DNA of 64,000 bases from Methanobacteriota archaeon (GTDB lineage Archaea > Methanobacteriota > Methanobacteria > Methanobacteriales > Methanobacteriaceae). The stretch is taken from contig JAKQFA010000006.1 in the NCBI GenBank assembly GCA_029556335.1, positions 124,001 through 188,000 on the forward strand, given 5' to 3'. Shown here one piece after another: positions 26,629-35,125 of this stretch. Position 1 is the stretch's first letter; each line of letters starts with the position of its first letter. The notes beneath the pieces are model-generated. The model was not told the origin of the DNA. It did not search any database and worked only from the letters and a program-made list of their open reading frames with translations. The translations under genes were made by a program, and so were the position numbers.

Positions 26629-26661
26629 AATACCACTACCCAAAAATATTACACTGGAACA

Positions 26662-26844
26662 TTATGCCCCTAAGAGCTGGGCAATTATACTGATGATAAA
26701 ACCTACCACGCCTATGATTATGATTCCAATTCCAGTTATCTTGGAAACATTGAGATACTCATCACGGTCTGGTTTTTTGGATACATGTAGTACCCTCTGG
26801 CACTGTTTTAGAAAACTGACCACAGATTCTTTGTTCAAATTCAT
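26662..26844 (-). CDS. secE: preprotein translocase subunit SecE (Sec61 gamma)
   Basis: About 60 residues: a basic amphipathic helix (SFLKQCQRVLHVSKKPDRDEYLNVSK-type, with the conserved KPDRDEY block) then one transmembrane segment (IIIIGVVGFIISIIAQLLG). ATG 26844 has GGGTA 5-6 nt upstream; a GTG four codons earlier is less likely. Start of the secE-spt5-L11-L1-P0-P1 operon, with a palindromic element 80-150 nt upstream. Confidence 0.92.
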   Translation of the reverse strand: MNLNKESVVSFLKQCQRVLHVSKKPDRDEYLNVSKITGIGIIIIGVVGFIISIIAQLLGA

Positions 26845-26921
26845 AAAAATACCCACTTCATGCGATTTCTATTTTAGAAGAAAGTATGTAAAATCTAGAT
26901 AGAACAAAATAAGTTATTGTG

Positions 26922-26997
26922 TGAGGGGTTTATAAACCTTTCCATGTAGGGGGTAGGCGGAAAGGGTCGATGGAACCACCTATAGTGGAACCCCTCA
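26922..26997 (-). promoter_or_regulatory. large palindromic element in the leader or promoter of the secE-ribosomal operon
   Basis: A GC-rich island in AT-rich DNA, 78 nt before secE. Outer arms TGAGGGGTT (26922-26930) and AACCCCTCA (26989-26997) pair over 9 bp. Inside are CCTTTCC/GGAAAGG (26937-26943 with 26959-26965, 7 bp) and CCAC/GTGG (26976-26979 with 26985-26988, 4 bp). As RNA this would be a three-way junction. On the minus strand the inner GGAAAGG is followed by TTTATAAAC, a possible BRE-TATA promoter at about 26928-26936, so the DNA could instead be an operator. Not a tRNA; I know no matching RNA family. Confidence 0.55.
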
Positions 26998-27073
26998 ATT
27001 TATAACAATCAGGGGATGGATTTGGTGCCTTTTTATCGGCTGACAAAGTCCGATGGGAATTACAATAGATTTA

Positions 27074-28222
27074 TTAAAAAACACCATCGATGAATTCTTC
27101 TAAGGAAGATTCAGGGGCTTTTTCCTGCTGCCTTTCCCCCACGAATTCTCCTTCACCAGGCACACCAAATATGTGTGGTGAGTTTACTCCGGCCACCACT
27201 ATAGTGGTGCGGATGATGTTCTGTAAGTCTTCCTGAATCTGGGTACCCCAGATTATGTTGGCATCTGGATCTAGTTCATCAGCCACAATCTGCACCACGT
27301 TTTCGGCTTCCTGCAGGGTTAAATCTGAGCTTCCAGATATGTTGACCAATGCTCCTTTGGCATTGGAGATGTCCAGATCCAAGAGGGGACTGTTTAGTGC
27401 TTCGTGGACGGATTCTATGGCCCGATCACCGGAATCTGACTCCCCCATTCCAATCATGGCCATTCCGGATCCCTTCATGATGCTGCGGATGTCTGCAAAG
27501 TCCAGACTCACCAGCCCTGGTTTGGTTATGAGTTCAGTGATTCCTTTCACTGCTCGGCCCAGAAGTTCATCAGCCACCATGAAAGCCTTGTTTATGGGAA
27601 GATTGGGTGCTACTTCCAGGAGTTTATCGTTGGGGATCACGATGACTGTATCAGCTGCGTTTTGCAACTTTTCCAGGCCACTTTCTGCATTTTCTCTTCT
27701 ACGAAGACCCTCAGCACTGAAAGGCATAGTTGCCACAGCAATGGTGAGTGCACCAATCTTTTTAGCCAATTTGGAAATAACTGGAGCAGAACCGGTACCG
27801 GTTCCACCACCTAGACCACAAGTCACGAAGACCATGTCCGCTCCTTCTAGTTTGGCTTTGATATCTTCTTCACTTTCCTCAGCGCTTTCTTCACCAACAT
27901 CTGGTATGCCTCCAGCACCTAAACCTCCACAGGTATCTTTACCTATGAGTATCTTCTGGTCAGCTGTAGAATAGAAAAGATCTTGAGCATCAGTGTTCAG
28001 AGAAATGGTTTTAGCTCCTTCGATCCCAATGTCAGTGAGTCGGGAAACAGTGTTGTTTCCAGCGCCCCCTGCACCTATCACTAAAATTTTGGCCCGACTT
28101 CGCTTTATTATATCTTCCAGTTCATGGTCAATACTGGTGTCGTATTCACCACGCTTGCTAATGTCTGATCTATTCCTTCTATTTTCAGATTCTTTTATGG
28201 TATTGTTTATGAGAGATTTCAA
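27074..28222 (-). CDS. ftsZ: cell division protein FtsZ
   Basis: Tubulin-like GTPase that forms the division ring; 382 residues. GTP site: ILVIGAGGAGNNTVSRL and VFVTCGLGGGTGTGSAPV; polymer loop NAKGALVNISG-type. A charged N-terminal extension of about 45 residues precedes the core, and the C-terminal peptide SLEEFIDGVF is typical of archaeal FtsZ1. TTG start with a GGTAGGAA site. It lies upstream of secE on the same strand with a 230-nt gap that contains the palindromic element. Confidence 0.96.
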   Translation of the reverse strand: MKSLINNTIKESENRRNRSDISKRGEYDTSIDHELEDIIKRSRAKILVIGAGGAGNNTVSRLTDIGIEGAKTISLNTDAQDLFYSTADQKILIGKDTCGGLGAGGIPDVGEESAEESEEDIKAKLEGADMVFVTCGLGGGTGTGSAPVISKLAKKIGALTIAVATMPFSAEGLRRRENAESGLEKLQNAADTVIVIPNDKLLEVAPNLPINKAFMVADELLGRAVKGITELITKPGLVSLDFADIRSIMKGSGMAMIGMGESDSGDRAIESVHEALNSPLLDLDISNAKGALVNISGSSDLTLQEAENVVQIVADELDPDANIIWGTQIQEDLQNIIRTTIVVAGVNSPHIFGVPGEGEFVGERQQEKAPESSLEEFIDGVF

Positions 28223-28452
28223 TTCCTACCCCCACTTGTAGAGTTGTTATACTTAATTGTGTTATTGTTTTTACTTATATTTAAAAGCAACGGTTTTTTG
28301 ACCTATTATTTTCCTTCCAACATACAATTTTCAACTCTTATGTGCAGATCATCACCATCATAGGACCATGAAGTCATTGTGCACTTAACATGTTTACTAT
28401 TTTGGTACTGAAAACTGAGGATGGCAACTTAACCTTTAACACCCTCCACTGA

Positions 28453-29016
28453 TTATGGTCTGGACATTGCAATTATTTCTCTAATCCGAAGTTCAAAGAA
28501 GTTGTTCATGTGAGCAGACTTCAATACCAGGGCAGAATCAACACCCCTAGCCGTACCTCCAATGGCTATAATTTCTTCATCTGTAGGAATGAGCCCCGCA
28601 TCAGCTGCCATGATGCTGATCTCAACGCAAACCTTTACTCCTTGGGAAAACATTCTCAGAGTTTCGGCTATGACTTCAACTGGTGTTGCACCACCAAATT
28701 TATTGCTTATCCCTCTTCCCACGCCAGAGAGAGCATGGGTACCAACGTATATGGGTATACCTCTTTTTTCAAGTTCTTCCTGGAATTCCGGGTTCAATTC
28801 CAATTCATCCCCTCCTCTGAATCCAGCATGGTGAGTGACACTTATGATCTTAGCATCAGGAACGGCTTTAGCCAATTTCAGACTACTTTCACCACTAACC
28901 GAAGCCATCACCATGGTTTTGATACCTAACTCCTCGGATCGTTCTTTCACCAGTTCTATTAACCTTTCCGTGTTTTCCCCACCAGGTGTTTCAAAGTATT
29001 CTATTTTTTTTTCCAT
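28453..29016 (-). CDS. pyruvate kinase alpha/beta domain-like protein
   Basis: 187 residues resembling the C-terminal domain of pyruvate kinase as a free-standing protein (COG1751). Blocks include MVMASVSGESSLKLAKAVPDAKIISVTHHAGF, GTHALSGVGRGISNKFGG and CVEISIMAADAGLIPTDEEIIAIGGTARGVDSALVL. The catalytic barrel is absent, so it is not a kinase; role unknown, possibly binding a phosphorylated effector. Perfect ribosome site GGTGG with 4-nt spacer. Single gene, divergent from comA. Confidence 0.85.
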   Translation of the reverse strand: MEKKIEYFETPGGENTERLIELVKERSEELGIKTMVMASVSGESSLKLAKAVPDAKIISVTHHAGFRGGDELELNPEFQEELEKRGIPIYVGTHALSGVGRGISNKFGGATPVEVIAETLRMFSQGVKVCVEISIMAADAGLIPTDEEIIAIGGTARGVDSALVLKSAHMNNFFELRIREIIAMSRP

Positions 29017-29124
29017 AAAACCACCACTTATAGGTTGATCTTTATTTAAACTACTATAAATATGCTAAAAAGGTGGGAGAAGATTTTGTAGGAAGATCCA
29101 CCAGTACTTTCACATCCCCATACT

Positions 29125-29138
29125 CTATATATATAATA
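29125..29138 (+). promoter_or_regulatory. candidate TATA box for comA
   Basis: CTATATATATAATA, 46-59 nt before the TTG start, gives an expected transcript start near 29160. It is the clearest TATA element in this divergent gap. Confidence 0.45.
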
Positions 29139-29183
29139 GGAATGTTTTAAATATCAAAATCATATAAAAAAATGGTGAAATGA

Positions 29184-29957
29184 TTGCAAGCTTTTAATTT
29201 TCTAACCCATGATCGCAAACCCCTACCCGGCACTGGAATTACCATGATGTTGGATAAGGGTCTGGGCACCAGAGCCGTGGAGGATCTTCTGAAAATTTCG
29301 GGAAGTTACATCGATCTTGCTAAACTAGGATGGGGGACCTCCGCACTTTATAACAAAGATATTATAATGGAGAAAATTAATTTATACAGGACATATGATG
29401 TTATACCTTATCCTGGCGGTACTCTGTTGGAAACGGCGTACATTCAGGATAAGTTGGATCAGTTCCTCCTGGAAGCACAACAACTTGGATTTGGGGCCAT
29501 TGAGATCTCTGACGGCACCATTGAACTACCAATTGAAGATCGGATTGAAATCATAGGTAAAGTTAAGGATGGTGGATTTAAAGCCATAACTGAAGTGGGA
29601 AAAAAGGATCCGCAAAAAGATAAGGAGATAAAGCTCCAGCGGAAGGTGGAAATGATCAATGAAGACATAGATTCCGGTGCGGATTGGATTATTATGGAGG
29701 CCCGCGAAGGAGGAAAGGGCATCGGTGTTTATGATGATAAAGGAAATGTTAAAGAAGAAGAAGTCCAATTCTTCATGGATAATACCAAACCCGAGATGAT
29801 TATCTGGGAAGCGCCCCAGAAAAATCAGCAAGTATATTTTATACTGAACCTTGGGGTTAATGTGAACCTGGGCAACATTGCCCCAGAAGAGATAATCTCA
29901 CTGGAAACCATGCGTAGAGGTCTCAGGGGAGATACTTTGGGAAAGGTGAATTGGTAA
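29184..29957 (+). CDS. comA: phosphosulfolactate synthase
   Basis: First step of coenzyme M synthesis: sulfite adds to phosphoenolpyruvate to give (R)-phosphosulfolactate. The 257-residue TIM-barrel protein shows GITMMLDKGLG, IDLAKLGWGTSAL, PGGTLLETA, AIEISDGTIELP, AITEVGKKDPQ and IIMEAREGGKGIGVYD, all conserved in ComA. TTG start with GGTGA 5 nt upstream. The stop codon overlaps the start of the ABC ATPase gene by one base. Confidence 0.95.
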   Translation: MQAFNFLTHDRKPLPGTGITMMLDKGLGTRAVEDLLKISGSYIDLAKLGWGTSALYNKDIIMEKINLYRTYDVIPYPGGTLLETAYIQDKLDQFLLEAQQLGFGAIEISDGTIELPIEDRIEIIGKVKDGGFKAITEVGKKDPQKDKEIKLQRKVEMINEDIDSGADWIIMEAREGGKGIGVYDDKGNVKEEEVQFFMDNTKPEMIIWEAPQKNQQVYFILNLGVNVNLGNIAPEEIISLETMRRGLRGDTLGKVNW

Positions 29958-30727
29958 TGATTGAAAAGATAACCATCAAAGGCGGTTACGATAAACAAGG
30001 GAATAAAGAACCTCTGAATGAGGTGATCATAAAAAAAGGAGAAATCTTTGGAGTGGTTGGACCTACTGGAAGTGGTAAAAGTTCTCTTATTGGTGATATT
30101 GAACAACTGGCCCAGGAAGACACCTTTTCCAAGCGGAAGATCCTAGTTAATGATGAGGAACCAAGTTACGAAGACAGAACCGATCCTCGCAAGAAGATGG
30201 TTGCCCAACTGTCTCAGAACATGAATTTCCTGGCAGATATGACTGTAGGGGACTTTTTAAGTTTACATGCTAAATGCAGGGGAGCCAGTAATACTTGTGT
30301 GGATAGAGTGGTGAAACTGGCCAACACCCTCACTGGTGAGCCCATAAAAAAGGAACATGAACTTACAATCCTAAGTGGGGGCCAATCAAGGGCATTGATG
30401 GTGGCAGATGTGGCTATAATCAGTAACTCGCCTATTGTTCTAATAGATGAGATTGAAAACGCTGGTATAAGGAAACACGATGCTCTTAAAGTTTTGGCTG
30501 GCCACGGAAAAATAGTGTTAGTAGTCACCCACGACCCTGTTCTGGCGTTAATGACTGACAAGCGTATTGTGATGAGAAATGGTGGAATGATTAAGGTGGT
30601 GGGTACCACCCAATCGGAAAAAGGAATTTCACGTAAACTAAACAAAATCGACGAATTGATGCTCAATTTAAGGGAAAAAGTTCGAAACGGGGAAGTAATC
30701 GAAAATATTGAAGATATTGAATTTTAA
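29957..30727 (+). CDS. ABC-type ATPase, no partner permease nearby
   Basis: 256 residues. Walker A GPTGSGKSS, signature LSGGQSRALMVADVA, Walker B IVLIDEIENAG and H-loop VVTHDPVLA make a complete ABC nucleotide-binding domain. The region between Walker A and the signature is unlike common transporters (QNMNFLADMTVGDFL, and cysteines in AKCRGASNTCVDR). No transmembrane gene is adjacent. The ATG at 29957 overlaps the comA stop (TAATG), with GGTGA 7 nt upstream, so its product is tied to coenzyme M synthesis by context only. Confidence 0.88.
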   Translation: MIEKITIKGGYDKQGNKEPLNEVIIKKGEIFGVVGPTGSGKSSLIGDIEQLAQEDTFSKRKILVNDEEPSYEDRTDPRKKMVAQLSQNMNFLADMTVGDFLSLHAKCRGASNTCVDRVVKLANTLTGEPIKKEHELTILSGGQSRALMVADVAIISNSPIVLIDEIENAGIRKHDALKVLAGHGKIVLVVTHDPVLALMTDKRIVMRNGGMIKVVGTTQSEKGISRKLNKIDELMLNLREKVRNGEVIENIEDIEF

Positions 30728-30731
30728 TATG

Positions 30732-31211
30732 TTAAATATTATTAGAAATAGAATTAAGAAGATCATGGGCTTCTTCAAAATCTGGATCTGTTTCAATGGC
30801 CCTGCGAAGTAAATCAACTGCAGTTTGATAATTTTTAAGGAAATAATGTGCCTTAGCTTGTAAGTATAAGGCATACTTGTAGAAGTGGTCTTCCTGTGTA
30901 TATCTGGCCAGAAAAATGTCAAATGCATCCACAGATTCACCATACTTTTCTAAAATCAAAAGCGTATATCCTTTATTGTACCAAGCCATCTTATCCAGTG
31001 AATTTAGTTGGATCACCTGTTCAAAACATTTAAGGGCATCTTGAAATTTTCCAAGCTCTAATAAGGCAATTCCCTTATTATTCCAAGCTGGAAAGTATTT
31101 ATCATCAATTTCCAGGGCTCTATCCAAAAATTCTACAGATTTTTGTGCTTCTCCCTGACCTAGAAATGACAAGGCTTGGTCATAGTACATCTTCACTTCT
31201 CTTCGAGTCAT
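30732..31211 (-). CDS. tetratricopeptide repeat protein
   Basis: About 159 residues composed of TPR units: for example FPAWNNKGIALLELGKFQDAL, KMAWYNKGYTLLILEKYGESV and YKYALYLQAKAHYFLKNYQTAV, each with the W/G/Y/A/P pattern. Probably a protein-interaction scaffold. ATG 31211 has GGTGGAG 5-6 nt upstream. It converges on the ABC ATPase gene with a 4-nt gap. Confidence 0.88.
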   Translation of the reverse strand: MTRREVKMYYDQALSFLGQGEAQKSVEFLDRALEIDDKYFPAWNNKGIALLELGKFQDALKCFEQVIQLNSLDKMAWYNKGYTLLILEKYGESVDAFDIFLARYTQEDHFYKYALYLQAKAHYFLKNYQTAVDLLRRAIETDPDFEEAHDLLNSISNNI

Positions 31212-31365
31212 GGTCTCCACCTCACTAAAAATATTATTTACTCCCCTAAAATAATATGTTTAAATAAGTAAAATCTTTAAGAATAAAAAGAATAGATCTT
31301 TCTTGTTCTATTTTCAATCGTATTAAGAAATAGAAATAAATTTAAATCAACTATCAAGTGGTAAT

Positions 31366-32067
31366 ATGCGAATGGTAATCGTGGCTGGTACCCCCGGCTC
31401 CGGAAAAACAGCTGTACTCATACATGCCCTGCGCAGCCTCAAAGAACAGGGTTTTAAACCAGCGGTGGTAAAGGTGGACTGCTTGTACACCGATGATGGA
31501 AAAAAATTCGACAAGGTAGGCGTACCCAACCTAGTGGGCCTGTCCATGGACATGTGCCCTGACCACTACGCCATCTACAACTTGGAAGACATGATCAAAT
31601 GGGCTCAAGAAAACGAAGCCGATTTTCTGGTAATAGAAACTGCCGGTTTATGTCATCGTTGTGCCCCTTTCACCAGGAATTCCCTGGGGGTATGCGTAAT
31701 CGATGCCACCAGTGGTCCTAACACCCCACTTAAGGTGGGCCCCTTCTTATCCACCTCAGATATTGCAGTGATAACCAAGGGTGACATGATATCCCAAGCG
31801 GAAAGGGAAATATTCCGGGAAAGGGTTCTTGAAGTCAATCCCCAGTGTAAAATAATTGACGCCAATGGTTTGAGTGGTCAAGGTTGCACTGAACTTGCGG
31901 AAGAAATGATGAAATCACAGGATGTTTCACTGGATGATGAAAAACTCCGCCATTCCGCTCCACTAGCGGTGTGCACCCTGTGTGTGGGAGAAACCAAGGT
32001 TAACAAAAAGTACCATCGGGGTATCCTGCGCCGTATAGATGGATTCCAGAGCTACGAGGGAGAATAG
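31366..32067 (+). CDS. HypB/UreG-like P-loop GTPase
   Basis: 233 residues. P-loop VIVAGTPGSGKTAVL at the start, DFLVIETAGLCHRCAPF as switch region with two cysteines, and VITKGDMI as the base-recognition motif (NKxD-like, here TKGD). Family relatives load nickel into hydrogenase or urease. The C-terminus carries CTLCVGETKVNKKYHRG, a possible metal-binding pair. Followed after 5 nt by a 4Fe-4S protein gene and then a CofE-like ligase. Target unknown. Confidence 0.85.
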   Translation: MRMVIVAGTPGSGKTAVLIHALRSLKEQGFKPAVVKVDCLYTDDGKKFDKVGVPNLVGLSMDMCPDHYAIYNLEDMIKWAQENEADFLVIETAGLCHRCAPFTRNSLGVCVIDATSGPNTPLKVGPFLSTSDIAVITKGDMISQAEREIFRERVLEVNPQCKIIDANGLSGQGCTELAEEMMKSQDVSLDDEKLRHSAPLAVCTLCVGETKVNKKYHRGILRRIDGFQSYEGE

Positions 32068-32072
32068 GTCTC

Positions 32073-32756
32073 ATGGCTAGGAAGATAAATATTAACCAGA
32101 GAGATAAGCTGGTTCAACTATTACCAGGATACAACTGTGGAATCTGCGGTTACGCCCGTTGTGACGAATTTGCAGCTTCCCTTTTAAGAGAAAGTTCTAA
32201 ATTGGAAAAGTGCCGGTTCATGTTTCAGGAACTTTTTGATGAGAACCGTGAGAAAGCAGAAACAATACTAAAAGAAGAGAAAATTATAACTCCCGAAGAA
32301 AAGATCGTGGGAGTTCTGGACGGCTATGAAGCGGATTTCATTTTGAAACCTCTTCCTGGAGAACATTCCTGCCGAGAGGTGCTCTATCCCTTCACCCGAG
32401 AAGAACTTAAAAAGGGTGACATAATTCGTTACCGTCCACTAGGCTGCCCCATTATCCATTTTGGTGAGATACTGGAAGAAAACCATGGATTAATAACCGT
32501 GCACTTGGTGGGGCCCTGTCACAGGGTCAATCCCCAAGTTGATTTTCCATTCAAAGATGTAGGAGTCTGTATGGTGGGTGGGTTTCATGGAATCATTGAA
32601 GGAAAACTTCCAGGGGTAGGGGAAACTGTCCGCTTTCTTCCATACCATTGCATGATGCAGAAGGTGCACTCCGGAGTAGTTGTACAATTAGAAGGCCGTA
32701 AAGCAGTTATTGAGGGGATTGATCTCAAAGTATGGGCACCTCCCATCAAGGGTTAA
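32073..32756 (+). CDS. 4Fe-4S domain protein (CdhE/AcsC-type Fe-S motif)
   Basis: 227 residues. The N-terminus holds LPGYNCGICGYARCDEFAASLL with a later KCRF, giving CxxCxxxxC...C as in the Fe-S domain of corrinoid Fe-S proteins and related factors. The middle and C-terminal parts include IRYRPLGCPIIHFGEIL, HLVGPCHRVNPQVDF and FLPYHCMMQKVHSGVVVQLEG, a conserved but unnamed domain. Likely works with the GTPase encoded just upstream, perhaps in cluster assembly. Its 3' end is followed by the CofE-like gene. Confidence 0.82.
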   Translation: MARKININQRDKLVQLLPGYNCGICGYARCDEFAASLLRESSKLEKCRFMFQELFDENREKAETILKEEKIITPEEKIVGVLDGYEADFILKPLPGEHSCREVLYPFTREELKKGDIIRYRPLGCPIIHFGEILEENHGLITVHLVGPCHRVNPQVDFPFKDVGVCMVGGFHGIIEGKLPGVGETVRFLPYHCMMQKVHSGVVVQLEGRKAVIEGIDLKVWAPPIKG

Positions 32757-32782
32757 TTTTTAAAACTTCTTCTGGATTTAGC

Positions 32783-33640
32783 ATGAAAAAAGCTATTCCC
32801 ACCTCCCCAAAATCGTATAAGACCATCCCTATTCACACCAACTATATCCATCCCAATCAACCTTATGATATAATCATTGAAGCATTGGAATATAATGTGG
32901 AAGACAATGACTTTCTGGTTATATCAGAAACTCCCATAGCCATATCTCAGGGAAGGATCGTTGATGAATCAAAGTTCAAACCATCTTGGAGAGCTTATTT
33001 GCTAGCAGATTGGTGGTCTAAATATCTCTGGGGCTACATCTTGGGTCCTTTATTGGGGATGAAAAGAAGGACAGTTAAAAATCTTAAAAAACTCCCTACA
33101 GAAGCGAGATCCCATAAAGAGCTGATTTTAAGATATTATGGATGGAAACATGCCCTTAAACCTGCATCAGAAGCTGGCGTCGATCTGAGCAATGTACCAG
33201 GAACATATGTATCTCTGCTCCCGGAACAAACTGATGAAGTAGTGGAGGATATCATGGCTAAAATTTACGCTCGAACTGGCAAAAAAGTTACGGTAATTAT
33301 TATAGATACTGATGCAACTTACAGATTTGCTGGTGTTAATTTTACATCTTTACCCTATGCTATACCGGAGATAAAGAGTAATCTAGGTATTTTTGCTTAT
33401 TTATTGGGAAGAATAGGAACTATTCAGGGCCCCACTCCTCTAGCGGTTTCCAGGGTTATGAACCTAGAAACGATTCTGCAAGTATCTTTGATGGCTGAAG
33501 AGTGTCAAAAAAAGAATGAAATAACTATGGAAACCATTTATGACATGATCCAAACCTTCAAAGAGGGGTTTTCAGGTGTAACCGTTGAAATGCTTGATTC
33601 AGTCCCTCATACTCCTGCGGTTATAGTGCGAATGCTCTAA
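32783..33640 (+). CDS. CofE-like protein (coenzyme F420-0:L-glutamate ligase family)
   Basis: About 285 residues with blocks of the CofE/F420 ligase family: DNDFLVISETPIAISQGRIVDE in the position of the family's ligase motif and VTVIIIDTDATYRFAGVNFT. True CofE adds glutamates to F420-0; this paralogue is longer and has a distinctive central segment (WWSKYLWGYILGPLLGMKRR), so the acceptor may differ. The open frame reaches back to 32732, overlapping the Fe-S gene by 25 nt; I choose the ATG at 32783, outside that overlap, though its ribosome site is weak. Confidence 0.78.
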   Translation: MKKAIPTSPKSYKTIPIHTNYIHPNQPYDIIIEALEYNVEDNDFLVISETPIAISQGRIVDESKFKPSWRAYLLADWWSKYLWGYILGPLLGMKRRTVKNLKKLPTEARSHKELILRYYGWKHALKPASEAGVDLSNVPGTYVSLLPEQTDEVVEDIMAKIYARTGKKVTVIIIDTDATYRFAGVNFTSLPYAIPEIKSNLGIFAYLLGRIGTIQGPTPLAVSRVMNLETILQVSLMAEECQKKNEITMETIYDMIQTFKEGFSGVTVEMLDSVPHTPAVIVRML

Positions 33641-33952
33641 AACATATTAAATGCTTTGTTCTTCTTTCATTTAATTCAACAAAATTTAAATAGTAATGTG
33701 TCAATATAGGTGTAATACAGGAAGGTGTTTTTTAACCCCACAATAGAATACAGCCTTAAATTCAAATTAAATCATCTTTCTCCCTATAAAACATAGTATT
33801 AACATCAGAAACATGCATATAGGTCTATGAATAATTAAGCAGGGCTAAACTGCAAGATTTAGGCGACTATTGAAGGGCTTGAATTTGAAGGGATTCATCA
33901 TTAGAGCTTAAAATTACATAAGAGCCCTATATCGCCTTAGGAGGATTCTAAA
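33641..33952. other. intergenic leader region before tfe
   Basis: AT-rich, 312 bases. The last 90 bases contain an imperfect long inverted repeat (33861-33938) ending just before the ribosome binding site GGAGG at 33940-33944. A poly-T-rich patch around 33727-33733 may end the upstream transcript. No gene is supported. Confidence 0.5.
33861..33938 (+). promoter_or_regulatory. imperfect inverted repeat upstream of tfe
   Basis: The arms AGGCGACTATTGAAGGGCTT (33861-33880) and AAGAGCCCTATATCGCCTT (33920-33938) can pair at both ends (AGGCGA/TCGCCT and AGGGCT/AGCCCT) across a 39-nt loop. The right arm abuts the ribosome binding site, so such a stem in the mRNA could affect tfe translation. Confidence 0.35.
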
Positions 33953-34507
33953 ATGCTAAAGCTCAATGATCTTATAATTCAAGGAATTCAAAACAGTCCT
34001 GAAGATGAAGGAGTGACGAAAATGCTAAACGACTACACTGTACAGGAAATTATTACGGGTATCACTGCTGATAATGAAAACAGCATCCCGATTATTCAGT
34101 GTTTATTATCTGGCAAAACCACCGATGAAGAAATTGCAGAAAAAACCGAAATCCGGCTTAACATTGTCCGCAGAATTTTATACAAATTATACGATGCTGG
34201 AGCAGCTAGTTATAAACGTAGTAAAGATCCAGAAACCCAATGGTACACATACAACTGGAAATTTGAGGAAGGAAAAATCTCTGAAATCATTAATAAGCAA
34301 TGTGAAAACTATTCCCGTGAAATTAAAGAATCATTGGAGTATGAAGAAGATAATATGTTCTTCATCTGCACTAATAATTGCCGCTATAACTTTGAAGAAG
34401 CTTCAGAAAATAACTTCATCTGTCCGGAATGTGGATCTAAATTGGAGTTCCATGATAACTCCAAAATCATCATGGAATTAAAGGAATTAAAGGAAAAAAT
34501 GAGTTGA
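33953..34507 (+). CDS. tfe: transcription initiation factor TFE (alpha)
   Basis: Archaeal TFIIE-alpha homologue that helps open the promoter. An N-terminal winged helix (TDEEIAEKTEIRLNIVRRILYKLYDAG) is followed by a C-terminal zinc ribbon (CTNNCRYNFEEA... then CPECGSKL). From ATG 33953, with a strong GGAGG site, it has 184 residues, longer than usual; an in-frame ATG at 34022 (MLNDYTVQEI, preceded by GGAGTGA) matches the start of typical TFE proteins. Either or both may be used. Confidence 0.93.
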   Translation: MLKLNDLIIQGIQNSPEDEGVTKMLNDYTVQEIITGITADNENSIPIIQCLLSGKTTDEEIAEKTEIRLNIVRRILYKLYDAGAASYKRSKDPETQWYTYNWKFEEGKISEIINKQCENYSREIKESLEYEEDNMFFICTNNCRYNFEEASENNFICPECGSKLEFHDNSKIIMELKELKEKMS

Positions 34508-34545
34508 ATCTATTTTTCTAATCTAAACTTCTTGAGGGCCTCCAT

Positions 34546-35040
34546 TTGATTATTGATATTTACAAAAAACTTGAATGCCCTGAGGAAGTTATGAGTCACT
34601 GCCAAGCAGTGAAAAAAAGAGCACTTTTATTGGCCAAAAGTTTTTCATTACAAGTGGACCTGGAACTTATAAAAAACGGCGCATTACTGCATGATGTGGG
34701 GCGATGCCGGTCCAATGATATTCGTCATGCTATTGTCGGCGCTCAGATACTGGAAAAAATGGAATTTCCTCAGGAACTAACTAGAATAGTTGAAAGACAC
34801 ATAGGAGCAGGTATAACTCCTCAAGAAGCCAGGGAATTAGGATTGCCACCTAAAGATTACACTCCCAAGACCCTTGAAGAGAAGATCGTGGCCCATGCCG
34901 ACAACTTGGTTCATAATCAGGAAGAAGTAGGCCTTGCCTTTGTGCTCAGAAAGTGGGAAAAAAAATTAGGCTCAGAACATCCTTCTTTGGAACGTTTGAA
35001 AAAATTACACCAGGAAGTGGCTGGTACTGAATTTCTTTGA
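34546..35040 (+). CDS. HD domain protein (TIGR00295 family)
   Basis: 164-residue HD-superfamily phosphohydrolase-like protein. Metal ligands: His in VMSHCQAVKKRA, HD in GALLHDVGRC, His in RHAIVG and ERHIGAG, and Asp in VAHADNLVHN. Substrate unknown, perhaps a nucleotide. TTG start after GAGGG. It lies in the same direction as tfe and tfuA. Confidence 0.9.
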   Translation: MIIDIYKKLECPEEVMSHCQAVKKRALLLAKSFSLQVDLELIKNGALLHDVGRCRSNDIRHAIVGAQILEKMEFPQELTRIVERHIGAGITPQEARELGLPPKDYTPKTLEEKIVAHADNLVHNQEEVGLAFVLRKWEKKLGSEHPSLERLKKLHQEVAGTEFL

Positions 35041-35125
35041 CTTTAAAAATCCTCGTGTATCGGGATCGGAAAACTCTTTTTCCATTGGATTCAATTCTTA
35101 TAACTAGAAGACTTCAGGTGTAATC

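Noticed and set aside
26922..26997. the palindromic element as a tRNA
   Set aside because: Arm lengths and loop sequences do not fit a tRNA cloverleaf; no T-loop GTTCRANNC.
27255..27974. 239-codon plus-strand frame opposite ftsZ
   Set aside because: Antisense shadow; Ser-rich, no ribosome site or family match.
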